Assembly: GCA_011390575.1 (NCBI GenBank)
Contig: JAABSE010000006.1
Span: 1-64,000 of the forward strand
Reading direction: 5' to 3'
DNA from: Sphingobacteriia bacterium
GTDB taxonomy: Bacteria; Bacteroidota; Bacteroidia; Bacteroidales; UBA7960
Length of the DNA: 64,000 nt
The stretch's first letter is position 1. Every line of letters begins with the position of its first letter. Shown here piece by piece: positions 52,949-60,845 of this stretch. Both the position numbers and the translations under genes were made by a program. Below the pieces are notes generated by a model that did no database searches, was not told the DNA's origin, and saw only the letters and a program-made list of their open reading frames with translations.

Positions 52949-53331
52949 GGGTTTTTCTTTTTTGTGTATGAACGGATAATTGATGCTTTTATAGTACTGG
53001 AGGTGGATAATTTATCTTGTTTTTTTTTATATCATTGGTGTATATAATTCATTTTCAATTTTATTGAAGGCAGGCCTCTCACTGCGTTCGAGGTGACAGG
53101 TCGTTAGATTTGCCAGGGTGGTGGTTGATGGCGGCAAAGCCGCCATCAACCACCACCCCCTCTAAGACTCTGGTACCCCTTGTCATTTCGACCGGAGGGA
53201 GACCACGAAGTAGCAGCGAAGCTAAATCTAACAAATTTCACCCGGACACTAATATTTTTTGAAATTTAGAATCAGTCTAAATATGAATAACACTCCTTTC
53301 AAAGCAGAATTGTGTTTTTGTTGTGTTCAGT
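52949..53331. other. Intergenic region with REP-like palindromic element
   Basis: No gene. It includes the upstream region of the transporter and the element at 53075-53232. On the minus strand no clean sigma-54 or TAnnTTTG promoter for the transporter was found near its start. Confidence 0.45.
53075..53232. repeat. REP/MITE-like palindromic element with a 20-bp hairpin
   Basis: A perfect 20-bp stem GGGTGGTGGTTGATGGCGGC with loop AAA (53116-53158) stands at the centre. It is flanked by 9-bp inverted GTTAGATTT / AAATCTAAC (53103-53111 and 53224-53232). Outside and inside these lie two related inverted words: CCTCTCACTGCGTTCGAGGT (left, 53075) and TGTCATTTCGACCGGAGGGA (right, 53181). The right word is of the kind seen in REP elements of Bacteroidota. 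No transposase is present, so it is a non-autonomous or relic element. Confidence 0.7.
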
Positions 53332-53350
53332 ATCTTAACACTGTTAAGAT
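53332..53350. promoter_or_regulatory. Dyad P1, candidate activator site upstream of AOR
   Basis: ATCTTAACA-C-TGTTAAGAT is a perfect 19-nt palindrome, centred about 150 bp before the predicted AOR transcription start. This distance is usual for enhancer sites of sigma-54 activators. Confidence 0.55.
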
Positions 53351-53400
53351 TCTGCACACAAAAATAGCAGAAAACTGTTCAGAAACAAAACATTTTTTCA

Positions 53401-53422
53401 AGATGTTAACCTTTTAACATCT
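53401..53422. promoter_or_regulatory. Dyad P2, candidate activator site upstream of AOR
   Basis: AGATGTTAA-CCTT-TTAACATCT is a perfect dyad that contains TGT-N10-ACA, a spacing seen in some activator sites. Its centre is about 70 bp from that of P1 and 56 bp from the -24 element. Confidence 0.55.
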
Positions 53423-53466
53423 CGTGATTGATCGCAAGTGGCATATAGTCAGGGTTATGTGGTGTT

Positions 53467-53482
53467 TGGATTACAGATTGCA
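53467..53482 (+). promoter_or_regulatory. Sigma-54 (-24/-12) promoter of the AOR gene
   Basis: TGGATTACAGATTGCA matches the sigma-54 pattern TGG-N8-TTGCA, with GG and GC separated by exactly 10 bases. The transcript would begin near 53493, leaving a leader of about 57 nt before the start codon at 53550. Confidence 0.7.
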
Positions 53483-53549
53483 ACTGTTAGAAAAATTAAT
53501 AGTTTCAAGCAAAAACTATCACTCTATTTATTCACCAAAAATTAAAACC

Positions 53550-55349
53550 ATGCACGGTTACAGAGGAAAAATTATAAGAATTAATCTGACAGATCTGAGC
53601 TACAAGCTTGAAGATCTGAATCATGATGAAGCCATGAAGTTTATTGGAGGACGGGGTTTTGGATCAAAAATAATGTTTGATGAAGTGGATCCCAATATTG
53701 ACCCTTTCGATCCTGCCAATAAGATTATCATTGCCACAGGACCCATGACGGGTACACCCACCCCGGCGGGCGGTCGTTATATGGTGGTTACCAAATCGCC
53801 CCTCACCGGCACCATTGCCAGCTCCAATTCGGGCGGTTACTGGGGTGCCGAGATGAAATTTGCCGGCTACGATGCTATGATATTAGAAGGTAAGGCCGCC
53901 AAACCCACCAGTATTTTTATCGAGGATGACAAGATTGAATTCCGTGATGCCAGTGGTCTTTGGGGTAAAACTACCATTGAAACCACCAACGAAGTGATGA
54001 AAGAGGCGCCTGCCAAAGCCAAAGTGCTTTGTATCGGACCTGCCGGAGAAAACCTGTCGAAAATTGCTGCAGTCATGAACGATCTTAACCGCGCTGCCGG
54101 ACGCAGCGGTGTGGGTGCAGTGGTAGGCAGCAAAAATTTGAAAGCCATTGTTATCAAAGGTTCAACAAAACCTTCCGTTGCCGATCCTGATGCCCTGAAG
54201 GAAGTGGTGAAAAGAGGGCGCTCGCAAATCAAAGATAACGGAGTTACCGGTGCCGGGCTACCCACATACGGTACCAACGTTCTGGTGAATATTATCAACG
54301 AAGCTGGCGTTTTTCCCACCAACAACTTCCAGGAAACCTATTTTGACAAGGCCGAAGAAGTAAGTGGAGAAGCCATGGCAGAAAAATTCCTTATCAAGCG
54401 TGAATCCTGCTTTGCCTGCCCCATTGCCTGTGGTCGTTATACCAAAGCAGACGATATTGAAACCGGTGGACCCGAATACGAAAGTGTATGGGCTTTTAGT
54501 GCTGCTTGCGGTGTTTCCGATATGAAGGCTGCCATTAAAGCCAACTTCTGGGCCAATGAAATGGGTATGGACACCATTTCGGCCGGAGTTACCGTTTCTA
54601 CTGCTATGGAATTGTATGAAAAAGGGTTTATCAAAGATGATGAACTCGATGGACTGGGATTGAAATTTGGGGATGGCGACAGCATGGTAGAATGGATCAA
54701 GAAACTGGGTCGTCGCGATGGGCAACTTGCCAGCAAAATGGCTGAGGGTTCTTATCGCCTGGCTGAATCTTATGGTCACCCCGAACTATCCATGAGTGTA
54801 AAGAAACAGGAACTTCCTGCTTATGATCCACGTGGTATCCAGGGACAGGGACTTCAGTACGCTACATCTAACCGGGGAGGTTGCCACGTCAGAGGATACA
54901 TGATTTCTCCCGAAATTCTGGGTCTGCCCGAAAAACTTGACAGAACTGAGCTGAAAGGAAAGCCCGAATGGGTGAAAATTTTCCAGGATCTTACTGCTTT
55001 TATTGATTCCTGTGGCATGTGCCTGTTTACTTCATTTGCCCTTACAGCCGATGATTATGCTGACATGTTTACTGCTGTTACCGGTAAGAAACATACGGCA
55101 GCCGATATTCTTGAAGCCGGAGACCGCATCTGGAACCTGGAAAGAATCTGGAACCTGAAAGCCGGTATCGACCCCTCACAGGATAAACTACCCAAAAGAC
55201 TGCTCGAAGAAGCCATCCCAAGTGGTCCTTCCAAAGGGCAAAGGAGTGGTCTTGCCGAGTTGCTACCTCTTTATTACAAAGAAAGAGGCTGGGACGAAAA
55301 AGGTATCCCCACAGCTGATAAACTCAAAGCATTGGGTGTTCCTGCATAA
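53550..55349 (+). CDS. aor: Aldehyde:ferredoxin oxidoreductase (tungsten pterin enzyme)
   Basis: A 599-residue enzyme. The start at 53550 (MHGYRGKIIRINLTD) is chosen because the track's earlier start would translate through the sigma-54 promoter. AOR oxidises aldehydes to acids, passing electrons to ferredoxin, or can run in reverse. The [4Fe-4S] ligands are C287, C290, C294 (CFACPIAC) and C491 (SCGMC), matching the known spacing. Pterin-binding stretches include NDLNRAAGRSGVGAVVGSKN and GGRGFGSK near residue 33. The cofactor would be tungsto-bispterin. Upstream it has a -24/-12 promoter and two dyads; downstream is a terminator, then cofactor genes. Confidence 0.95.
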   Translation: MHGYRGKIIRINLTDLSYKLEDLNHDEAMKFIGGRGFGSKIMFDEVDPNIDPFDPANKIIIATGPMTGTPTPAGGRYMVVTKSPLTGTIASSNSGGYWGAEMKFAGYDAMILEGKAAKPTSIFIEDDKIEFRDASGLWGKTTIETTNEVMKEAPAKAKVLCIGPAGENLSKIAAVMNDLNRAAGRSGVGAVVGSKNLKAIVIKGSTKPSVADPDALKEVVKRGRSQIKDNGVTGAGLPTYGTNVLVNIINEAGVFPTNNFQETYFDKAEEVSGEAMAEKFLIKRESCFACPIACGRYTKADDIETGGPEYESVWAFSAACGVSDMKAAIKANFWANEMGMDTISAGVTVSTAMELYEKGFIKDDELDGLGLKFGDGDSMVEWIKKLGRRDGQLASKMAEGSYRLAESYGHPELSMSVKKQELPAYDPRGIQGQGLQYATSNRGGCHVRGYMISPEILGLPEKLDRTELKGKPEWVKIFQDLTAFIDSCGMCLFTSFALTADDYADMFTAVTGKKHTAADILEAGDRIWNLERIWNLKAGIDPSQDKLPKRLLEEAIPSGPSKGQRSGLAELLPLYYKERGWDEKGIPTADKLKALGVPA

Positions 55350-55368
55350 CTTTTCCCTCTTGTAATCG

Positions 55369-55418
55369 GTCCGTTGCCCCCAAACAATTGCTTTGTGCCG
55401 GGGGCTTCGGACTTTTTT
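55369..55418 (+). terminator. Terminator after AOR
   Basis: Stem GTCCGttGCCCCC / GGGGGCttCGGAC with a central loop of about 18 nt, followed by TTTTTT, 20 bp after the stop codon. Confidence 0.85.
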
Positions 55419-55646
55419 ACCCTTTCAAATTTATACAAAAAATGGGACAGACTATATACCATTAGAAAGTAATCTCTCGTGCAAAACATATCCGGAACTC
55501 ACCCACAACTGATACCAGTTTGATTTCGATTGTCATGGTGAAGAACCCAATTGTGCCGATTGTTTATGGTCAAGAAAATTCGTATTTTGCAATTGATTAT
55601 TTTTGACCGAATGCAGTAAGCCATCACTAACAATAACAAAAACCCT
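55419..55646. promoter_or_regulatory. Spacer between AOR and the cofactor genes
   Basis: Non-coding. TATTTTTG at 55598-55605 is a possible -7 box 42 bp before moaD. So the cofactor genes probably have their own, non-sigma-54 promoter. No second -24/-12 match was found. Confidence 0.4.
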
Positions 55647-55871
55647 ATGCAAATCAAAGTAAGATTATTTGCCACTTTACGCGAAGGAAGAGGTAAAGAG
55701 CAGATGATGGACTTCGCCGACATTGCCACGCCACAGGCGATTTTTGACAGGCTGGATATTCCTTCAGCCGATGTGGCCATTTTGCTCATCAATGGTTTCG
55801 ACGGTAAATTTGATCAGCCCCTTAAGGATGGCGACACGGTGAGTATCTTCCCCCCGGTTGGAGGTGGATGA
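55647..55871 (+). CDS. moaD: MoaD/ThiS-family sulfur carrier protein
   Basis: A 74-residue ubiquitin-like protein ending in PPVGGG. The terminal Gly is adenylated by a MoeB/ThiF enzyme and turned into a thiocarboxylate that supplies sulfur to molybdopterin. It starts MQIKVRLFATLREGRGKEQM, typical of MoaD. It is followed 107 bp later by a ThiF/MoeB-like gene, which fits this role. MoaE, its usual partner subunit, is not seen in the window. Confidence 0.88.
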   Translation: MQIKVRLFATLREGRGKEQMMDFADIATPQAIFDRLDIPSADVAILLINGFDGKFDQPLKDGDTVSIFPPVGGG

Positions 55872-55978
55872 TCACGGGAATGTGTTGTTTCATGTTCGGA
55901 AAAGCTATGGTTTCTGAATGTTTATCAACCATTCGGCCACCCATAAGCATAATCTGCTAATCAAAATCAATCTGAAAA

Positions 55979-56659
55979 ATGCAAAAACGATACATCAAGA
56001 ATGAGAATATGCTTTCGCGGGAAGAGAATTTATCTCTGCGCGAAAAGAGAGTACTTGTGGTGGGATGCGGAGGTTTGGGAGGGCATCTGATAGAACAACT
56101 GGCAAGGCTGGGTATCGGGCATATTACCGCCATCGACGGAGATGTTTTTGACGAAAGCAATCTCAACCGCCAGCTTCTTTGCCATGTTGACAATATTGGC
56201 CAGCCCAAAGCGCTTGTTGCCAGAGAACATACTGCCCGCGTAAATCCGGATGTAAAAGTTACTGCCATTCATGCATTTCTGGATGAATCCAATGCAGAAG
56301 AAATCATCAGCGGACATGATGTGATTTGTGATGCGCTGGATAACATGACTACCCGGCTTTTGGTGCAGCAATATGCTGAAAAGCTGCGTATACCCATGGT
56401 TTATGGTGCCATTGCAGGATGGTACGGGCAGGTAACTACCATCTTTCCTGGCGACAATATCCTGGGAAGCATCTACCAGGGGGGAAGCAATAAAGGGATA
56501 GAGCAGGAACTGGGAAATCCCTCTTTTACTCCGGCTCTGGTAGCTTCCATTGAAGTCTCGGAGGTGGTAAAAATTATCATCGGCAGAGGGCAACTGTTGC
56601 GCAACCGCTTTTTGATGATCAATACCCTGGATCAGGAATATGAAGTTTTTGATATTTGA
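55979..56659 (+). CDS. moeB: ThiF/MoeB-family adenylyltransferase (short form)
   Basis: A 226-residue E1-like enzyme that should adenylate the C-terminus of the MoaD-like protein. The nucleotide loop is VVGCGGLGGHLIEQLARLGI (about residues 24-43). The catalytic acidic residue is in VICDALDNMTTRLLVQQYAE. The usual two CxxC zinc pairs of MoeB are absent: the only Cys near the N-term are in VVGCGG and LLCHV, and no CxxC is present. The C-terminal rhodanese domain is absent too. So it belongs to a short, zinc-less branch near HesA/ThiF; the gene symbol is by context. Confidence 0.8.
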   Translation: MQKRYIKNENMLSREENLSLREKRVLVVGCGGLGGHLIEQLARLGIGHITAIDGDVFDESNLNRQLLCHVDNIGQPKALVAREHTARVNPDVKVTAIHAFLDESNAEEIISGHDVICDALDNMTTRLLVQQYAEKLRIPMVYGAIAGWYGQVTTIFPGDNILGSIYQGGSNKGIEQELGNPSFTPALVASIEVSEVVKIIIGRGQLLRNRFLMINTLDQEYEVFDI

Positions 56660-56794
56660 AGTTTTCAGCTAAAAGGTAATTACCCCAATTTTACATTTCA
56701 GCAAAACCCGTCGGGAAAGACCGCGAAGTTTCCTTAATTTTGTAATGAAGCTTCTGGCTTCCTGTTAAAACTACTATTCATTAAATTACTGTCA

Positions 56795-57970
56795 ATGATA
56801 TCTTTTGAAAAAGCCCTTGAAACCATATTAGCTTCTGCCCGCTACCTGGGTGATGAACATGTTGATTTTATGGATTCCCTCAACAGGGTGCTGGCCGAAG
56901 ATGTATATTCTGATGTGGATATGCCTCCTTTCGACAAAGCTGCTATGGATGGATTTGCCTGCCGCAAGGATGATATTACCGGTGAACTGGAGGTAATTGA
57001 AACGGTTGCGGCCGGTCAGATACCCCGGAAAAGTCTTGAACCGGGTCAGTGCGTTCGTATCATGACCGGCGCCATGGTGCCTGAAGGAGCCGATACTGTG
57101 CTGATGGTAGAGCAAACCGAAATGACAGGGGAGGAGAGGATACGGTTTACGGGGACTAAAACTACACCCAATATCGCATACAGAGCTGAAGATGCAAAGG
57201 AAGGAGACGTTATGTGGAAGAAAGGGGAGCCTATACTTGCTTCTCACATTGCCATCTTTGCTGCAGTGGGTTGCACCCGGCCCCTGGTAGCGCGGCAACC
57301 CCGGGTGGCTGTTCTTTCTACCGGCGATGAACTGGTAGAGCCCCATGAAAAGCCAGGTCCGGGAAAAATTCGGAATTCCAATGCATGGCAACTCATGGCG
57401 CAGATCCGCAATGTTAATTGTATTGCCAATTACATGGGCATTGTACCCGATACAGAGGAAGAAACAGATACTGCCATCTCCAAAGCGCTGCAGGAAAACG
57501 ATGTGGTGTTGCTTACCGGCGGAGTGAGTATGGGAGATTTTGATTTTGTACCCAAAGTGATGCGCGAAAACAAGGTGGATATCCGTTTTCAGAAGGTGGC
57601 AGTGAAGCCCGGCAGACCCACCGTTTTTGGCGTGACGGAAAAATCATATATTTTTGGCTTGCCCGGAAATCCCGTATCTTCCTTCATCAATTTTGAGGTT
57701 TTTGTAAAGCCCCTGCTTTATAAACTGATGGGTCATGATTACCAGCCTGTTGAGCTTAGCATGCCTATGGCTGCTGATTTCCGGCGCAAAAAGGCTGACA
57801 GGCTTGAGTGGGTTCCCGTAGATATTACCCCCGCCGGAGAAGTATTGCCGGTAAGTTACCACGGTTCCGCCCATATTCATGCCGTTTGTTTGTCCAAAGC
57901 CCTCATGAAAGTGCCCGTTGATACGTTTACATTTGACAAAGGAGAAACAGTACATGTTAGACCCATATAA
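56795..57970 (+). CDS. moeA: Molybdopterin molybdenumtransferase
   Basis: A 391-residue enzyme that inserts Mo (or W) into adenylated molybdopterin. Motifs: FDKAAMDGFA, AAGQIPRKSLEPGQCVRIMT, VGCTRPLVARQPRVAVLSTG (then DELVEP), VVLLTGGVSMGDFDFVPKVM, VAVKPGRPTVFG and LPGNPVSSFINFEVFV. Domain order is as in E. coli MoeA (domains II/I, then III, then IV). In AOR organisms a paralogue often handles tungsten; which metal is used here cannot be read from the sequence. The moaA start overlaps its last 17 bp. Confidence 0.94.
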   Translation: MISFEKALETILASARYLGDEHVDFMDSLNRVLAEDVYSDVDMPPFDKAAMDGFACRKDDITGELEVIETVAAGQIPRKSLEPGQCVRIMTGAMVPEGADTVLMVEQTEMTGEERIRFTGTKTTPNIAYRAEDAKEGDVMWKKGEPILASHIAIFAAVGCTRPLVARQPRVAVLSTGDELVEPHEKPGPGKIRNSNAWQLMAQIRNVNCIANYMGIVPDTEEETDTAISKALQENDVVLLTGGVSMGDFDFVPKVMRENKVDIRFQKVAVKPGRPTVFGVTEKSYIFGLPGNPVSSFINFEVFVKPLLYKLMGHDYQPVELSMPMAADFRRKKADRLEWVPVDITPAGEVLPVSYHGSAHIHAVCLSKALMKVPVDTFTFDKGETVHVRPI

Positions 57971-58754
57971 CCGTAAAATCAATTACCTGCGTATATCTGT
58001 TACCGACAGGTGCAACCTGCGCTGCAGGTATTGTATGCCTGAAGATGGTGTGTGCATGGTAGAGCACAAGGATATTCTTACCTACGAAGAAATACAGGAG
58101 GTGGTGGCAGTTGCCGTACCGCTGGGGATGGATAAAATACGTCTTACCGGCGGAGAACCTCTTGTGAGAAAAGATATTGTTGAGCTTGTGAGGATGATAG
58201 CAGAGGTGAAAGGGGTGAAAGATATTGCCATTACCACCAATGGTGTGTTGCTGGAAAAGTTTGCTCAACCTTTGGCAGAGGCTGGACTGCACAGGGTAAA
58301 TGTCAGTCTGGACACTATGGATCCGGAAAAATTTAACAATATAACCCGGGGAGGGGATATCCGCAAAGTTTTTGCTGGCATTGAAGCTGCCAGACTTGCG
58401 GGGCTCAGTCCCATCAAAATCAATTGTGTTATTCAGCAATCCAGCGATGAACCTGATGCGCTGGCTGTCAAACAATACTGTCTGGAGAATGGGCTTCAGG
58501 CCCGTTTCATCAGTCAAATGGACCTTTCAACCGGGCACTTTGGGATTGTAGAAGGGGGCACTGGTGGCGATTGTACCAACTGCAACCGTTTGCGCCTTAC
58601 CCCAACCGGCAAGATGAAGCCTTGTCTTTTCTCCGATCTTGAATTTGATATTCGTGAGATGGGTATCCGCCAGGCCATAGAAGCAGCCCTTTTCGGAAAA
58701 CCCGAAAAAGGAACCATCAATCTGAGCAATTGTTTTCATAATATTGGAGGGTAA
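57954..58754 (+). CDS. moaA: GTP 3',8-cyclase (MoaA), short form
   Basis: A 266-residue radical SAM enzyme for the first step of pterin cofactor synthesis; MoaA is usually 320-340 residues. The start at 57954 is chosen because homology begins at MLDPYNRKINYLRISVTDRC. The N-terminal cluster has C20, C24, C27. SAM-binding GGEPL and the C-terminal cluster C207, C210, C224 (CTNCNRLRLTPTGKMKPC) are present, and it ends in GG, which MoaA needs. The stretch that normally joins the last barrel strand to the second cluster is about 60 residues shorter here (MDLSTGHFGIVEGGTGGDC). Both clusters and the NRLRL GTP arginines remain, so activity is plausible. Confidence 0.85.
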   Translation: MLDPYNRKINYLRISVTDRCNLRCRYCMPEDGVCMVEHKDILTYEEIQEVVAVAVPLGMDKIRLTGGEPLVRKDIVELVRMIAEVKGVKDIAITTNGVLLEKFAQPLAEAGLHRVNVSLDTMDPEKFNNITRGGDIRKVFAGIEAARLAGLSPIKINCVIQQSSDEPDALAVKQYCLENGLQARFISQMDLSTGHFGIVEGGTGGDCTNCNRLRLTPTGKMKPCLFSDLEFDIREMGIRQAIEAALFGKPEKGTINLSNCFHNIGG

Positions 58755-58834
58755 TATTTGCCAATCAGTGTTCTCAGTTTGAGTAAAAATACATTACTCT
58801 TCATTTATAAAGGGAAAAATATAAACGTTAAAAG

Positions 58835-59281
58835 ATGAACAAATTCTCTCATATCGATGATCAGGGCAAGGCCAACATGGTAGATGTAAGTCCTAAGCCC
58901 ATGCAAACCCGCACTGCAGTTGCCCGGGGCTTTATTCGTCTGCAAAAGGAAACGGTAAGGCTCATTGGCGAAAATGAAATGAAAAAGGGCGATGTACTTA
59001 CTGTGGCTGAAATTGCAGGCATTCAGGCAGCCAAAAAAACTTCAGACCTCATCCCATTATGCCATCCGCTGCAGATAACCAAAGCCGATGTGAAGGCTGA
59101 ACTGCAGGAAGAGGGGGTGGAAGTAACAGCAACCTTAAAGTGCATCGGGCAGACAGGCATTGAAATGGAGGCACTCACCGGTGCCAGTGTGGCACTGCTT
59201 ACTGTTTATGATATGTGTAAGGCGGTCGACAAGGAAATGGTTATTGAGCAGGTAAGATTGCTGGAGAAAACCAAAGCGTAG
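58835..59281 (+). CDS. moaC: Cyclic pyranopterin monophosphate synthase (MoaC)
   Basis: A 148-residue enzyme that acts with MoaA to make cyclic pyranopterin monophosphate. Motifs: [40 protein letters not shown] (with active-site Lys and His) and [20 protein letters not shown], then [11 protein letters not shown]. Length is slightly under the usual 155-160, with a short C-terminus. It lies 80 bp after moaA in the same direction. Confidence 0.95.
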   Translation: MNKFSHIDDQGKANMVDVSPKPMQTRTAVARGFIRLQKETVRLIGENEMKKGDVLTVAEIAGIQAAKKTSDLIPLCHPLQITKADVKAELQEEGVEVTATLKCIGQTGIEMEALTGASVALLTVYDMCKAVDKEMVIEQVRLLEKTKA

Positions 59282-59340
59282 CAACCGTTTTTTATACCAT
59301 AGACGGAAAATGCTTAAATTTGCAAAAACATAAAAAATCG

Positions 59341-60276
59341 ATGACGCAACAAATAAAAGTCCTTTCGGTAAATATTTCTAAAGAAAAAGGCACCGTTAAA
59401 AAACCTATAGAAGAGATTACCCTCAATCATAATGGCGTAATGGATGATGCCCACAGTGGCCCCTGGCACCGACAAGTGAGTTTGCTGGGCAAAGAAAGTT
59501 TTGATCGCTTTTCTGAACAGGCAGGCAGAGCGCTTGCTTTTGGTGAATTTGCCGAGAATATTACTACCGAAGGGGTAGAACTGGTAAAAACTTCACCCCT
59601 TGATCGGTTTGTGGGCAAAAATGTGGAGTTGGAAATTACCCAGATTGGCAAAGAGTGCCATGGATCCAGTTGTGCCATTTTCAGGGAAGTAGGAAGCTGT
59701 GTCATGCCCAAAGAGGGTATCTTTGCCAGGGTTGTGAAGCAGGGATCCATCAAGCCGGGAGATGTGCTGGAATATGTGCCCAGGGTGCTGCGTTTTCATG
59801 TGGTAACCCTGAGTGATCGTGCCAGTCGCGGGCAATACGAAGACAAAAGCGGCCCCAGGGTGGTTCAACTCCTGCAGGAACATTTTGAAAAAAGACCCCG
59901 TAATATACAAATTGAAACCACCATCATTCCTGACGAATCCTCCAGCCTCTCGCTGGTGCTTGAGAAAGCTTCCTACGAAGAAATTGATGTACTCATTACC
60001 ACAGGCGGCACAGGTATTGGCCCTCGCGATATTACTGTGGAAACCGTTACCCCCATGCTCGACAAAGAGATACCCGGTATCATGGAAATGATTAGGGTGA
60101 AATACGGCGCCAACAAGCCCAATGCGCTGCTGAGCAGGGGAGTGGCCGGGCTGATGTCCGATACTTTGGTTTATACCCTTCCCGGAAGCGTAAGAGCAGT
60201 GAATGAGTATATGGAAGAAATTCTCAAAACCCTGGAGCATCTTATCTATATGCGCCACGGCCTGGATGTGCATTGA
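59341..60276 (+). CDS. MOSC-MogA fusion protein (molybdopterin adenylyltransferase)
   Basis: A 311-residue two-domain protein; start at ATG 59341 (the track starts at TTG 59320). Residues 1-150 are a MOSC domain (ITLNHNGVMDDAHSGPWHRQ; ITQIGKECHGSSCAIFREVG, with the Cys used by sulfur-handling MOSC proteins). Residues about 150-311 are a MogA/MoaB domain that adenylates molybdopterin (RFHVVTLSDRASRGQYEDKS; DVLITTGGTGIGPRDITVET; YTLPGSVRAVNEY). The fusion joins activation of the pterin to a domain that usually handles sulfur or metal-cofactor transfer. It is the last cofactor gene, 59 bp after moaC and 26 bp before the next gene. Confidence 0.9.
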   Translation: MTQQIKVLSVNISKEKGTVKKPIEEITLNHNGVMDDAHSGPWHRQVSLLGKESFDRFSEQAGRALAFGEFAENITTEGVELVKTSPLDRFVGKNVELEITQIGKECHGSSCAIFREVGSCVMPKEGIFARVVKQGSIKPGDVLEYVPRVLRFHVVTLSDRASRGQYEDKSGPRVVQLLQEHFEKRPRNIQIETTIIPDESSSLSLVLEKASYEEIDVLITTGGTGIGPRDITVETVTPMLDKEIPGIMEMIRVKYGANKPNALLSRGVAGLMSDTLVYTLPGSVRAVNEYMEEILKTLEHLIYMRHGLDVH

Positions 60277-60302
60277 TTTCTCTTTGTTTTTGACTTACTG
60301 TC

Positions 60303-60845
60303 ATGGATATTAACAGCCAGAAAAACGAACTTCGACGGATTGTAAAACAACGAAAAAAGGAGTTTTCCAATGAAAAAAAACTCGCTGCTTCGACTCTGAT
60401 TTTTGAGCAGATGGAACAGCTACCTGAATTTATCGAAGCGCAAACTGTTTTGCTTTACTGGTCAATGAAAGATGAGGTGCAAACCCATGACTTTGTGCTG
60501 CGCTGGTACCAGAAGAAAAACATTCTCTTACCCATTGTGGAGGGTGATGTATTGCGCTTGAGAAAATTTACCGGGATGGATTGCATGGTGGAAGGAAAAG
60601 CCTTTGGTATCATGGAGCCTCACAACGGACCTGAGGCTGATGCTTCAGAAATAGACCTGGGAGTCATTCCCGGGGTGGCCTTTGATAAATCCGGCAACCG
60701 TCTTGGTCGCGGAAAAGCGTATTATGATAAACTTCTTTCGGTGAATCCATTTTCCACTGTTGGCGTGTGCTTCGCTATTCAGTTGTTTGACTCAGTACCT
60801 GCCGACAGCCTTGACGTTCCCATGAATAGAGTACTTTTCGCCTGA
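60303..60845 (+). CDS. 5-formyltetrahydrofolate cyclo-ligase
   Basis: A 180-residue enzyme that converts 5-formyl-THF to 5,10-methenyl-THF with ATP. Motifs: ELRRIVKQRKKEFSNEKK near the start, and the ligand-binding LGVIPGVAFDKSGNRLGRGK, then AYYDKLL. The C-terminal PMNRVLFA is a family ending. It begins 26 bp after the MOSC-MogA gene and could be the last gene of that transcript, though the metabolic link is weak. Confidence 0.93.
   Translation: MDINSQKNELRRIVKQRKKEFSNEKKLAASTLIFEQMEQLPEFIEAQTVLLYWSMKDEVQTHDFVLRWYQKKNILLPIVEGDVLRLRKFTGMDCMVEGKAFGIMEPHNGPEADASEIDLGVIPGVAFDKSGNRLGRGKAYYDKLLSVNPFSTVGVCFAIQLFDSVPADSLDVPMNRVLFA

Noticed and set aside
52949-53060. Second sigma-54 promoter for the transporter on the minus strand
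   Set aside because: No GC-N10-CC arrangement with the right flanks was found; the best candidate (near 53015) lacks the second C.
53424-53549. Longer N-terminus of AOR as in the ORF track
   Set aside because: The extra 42 residues have no AOR homology, and the extension would cover the -24/-12 promoter. AOR proteins begin at MHGYRGK-like sequence.
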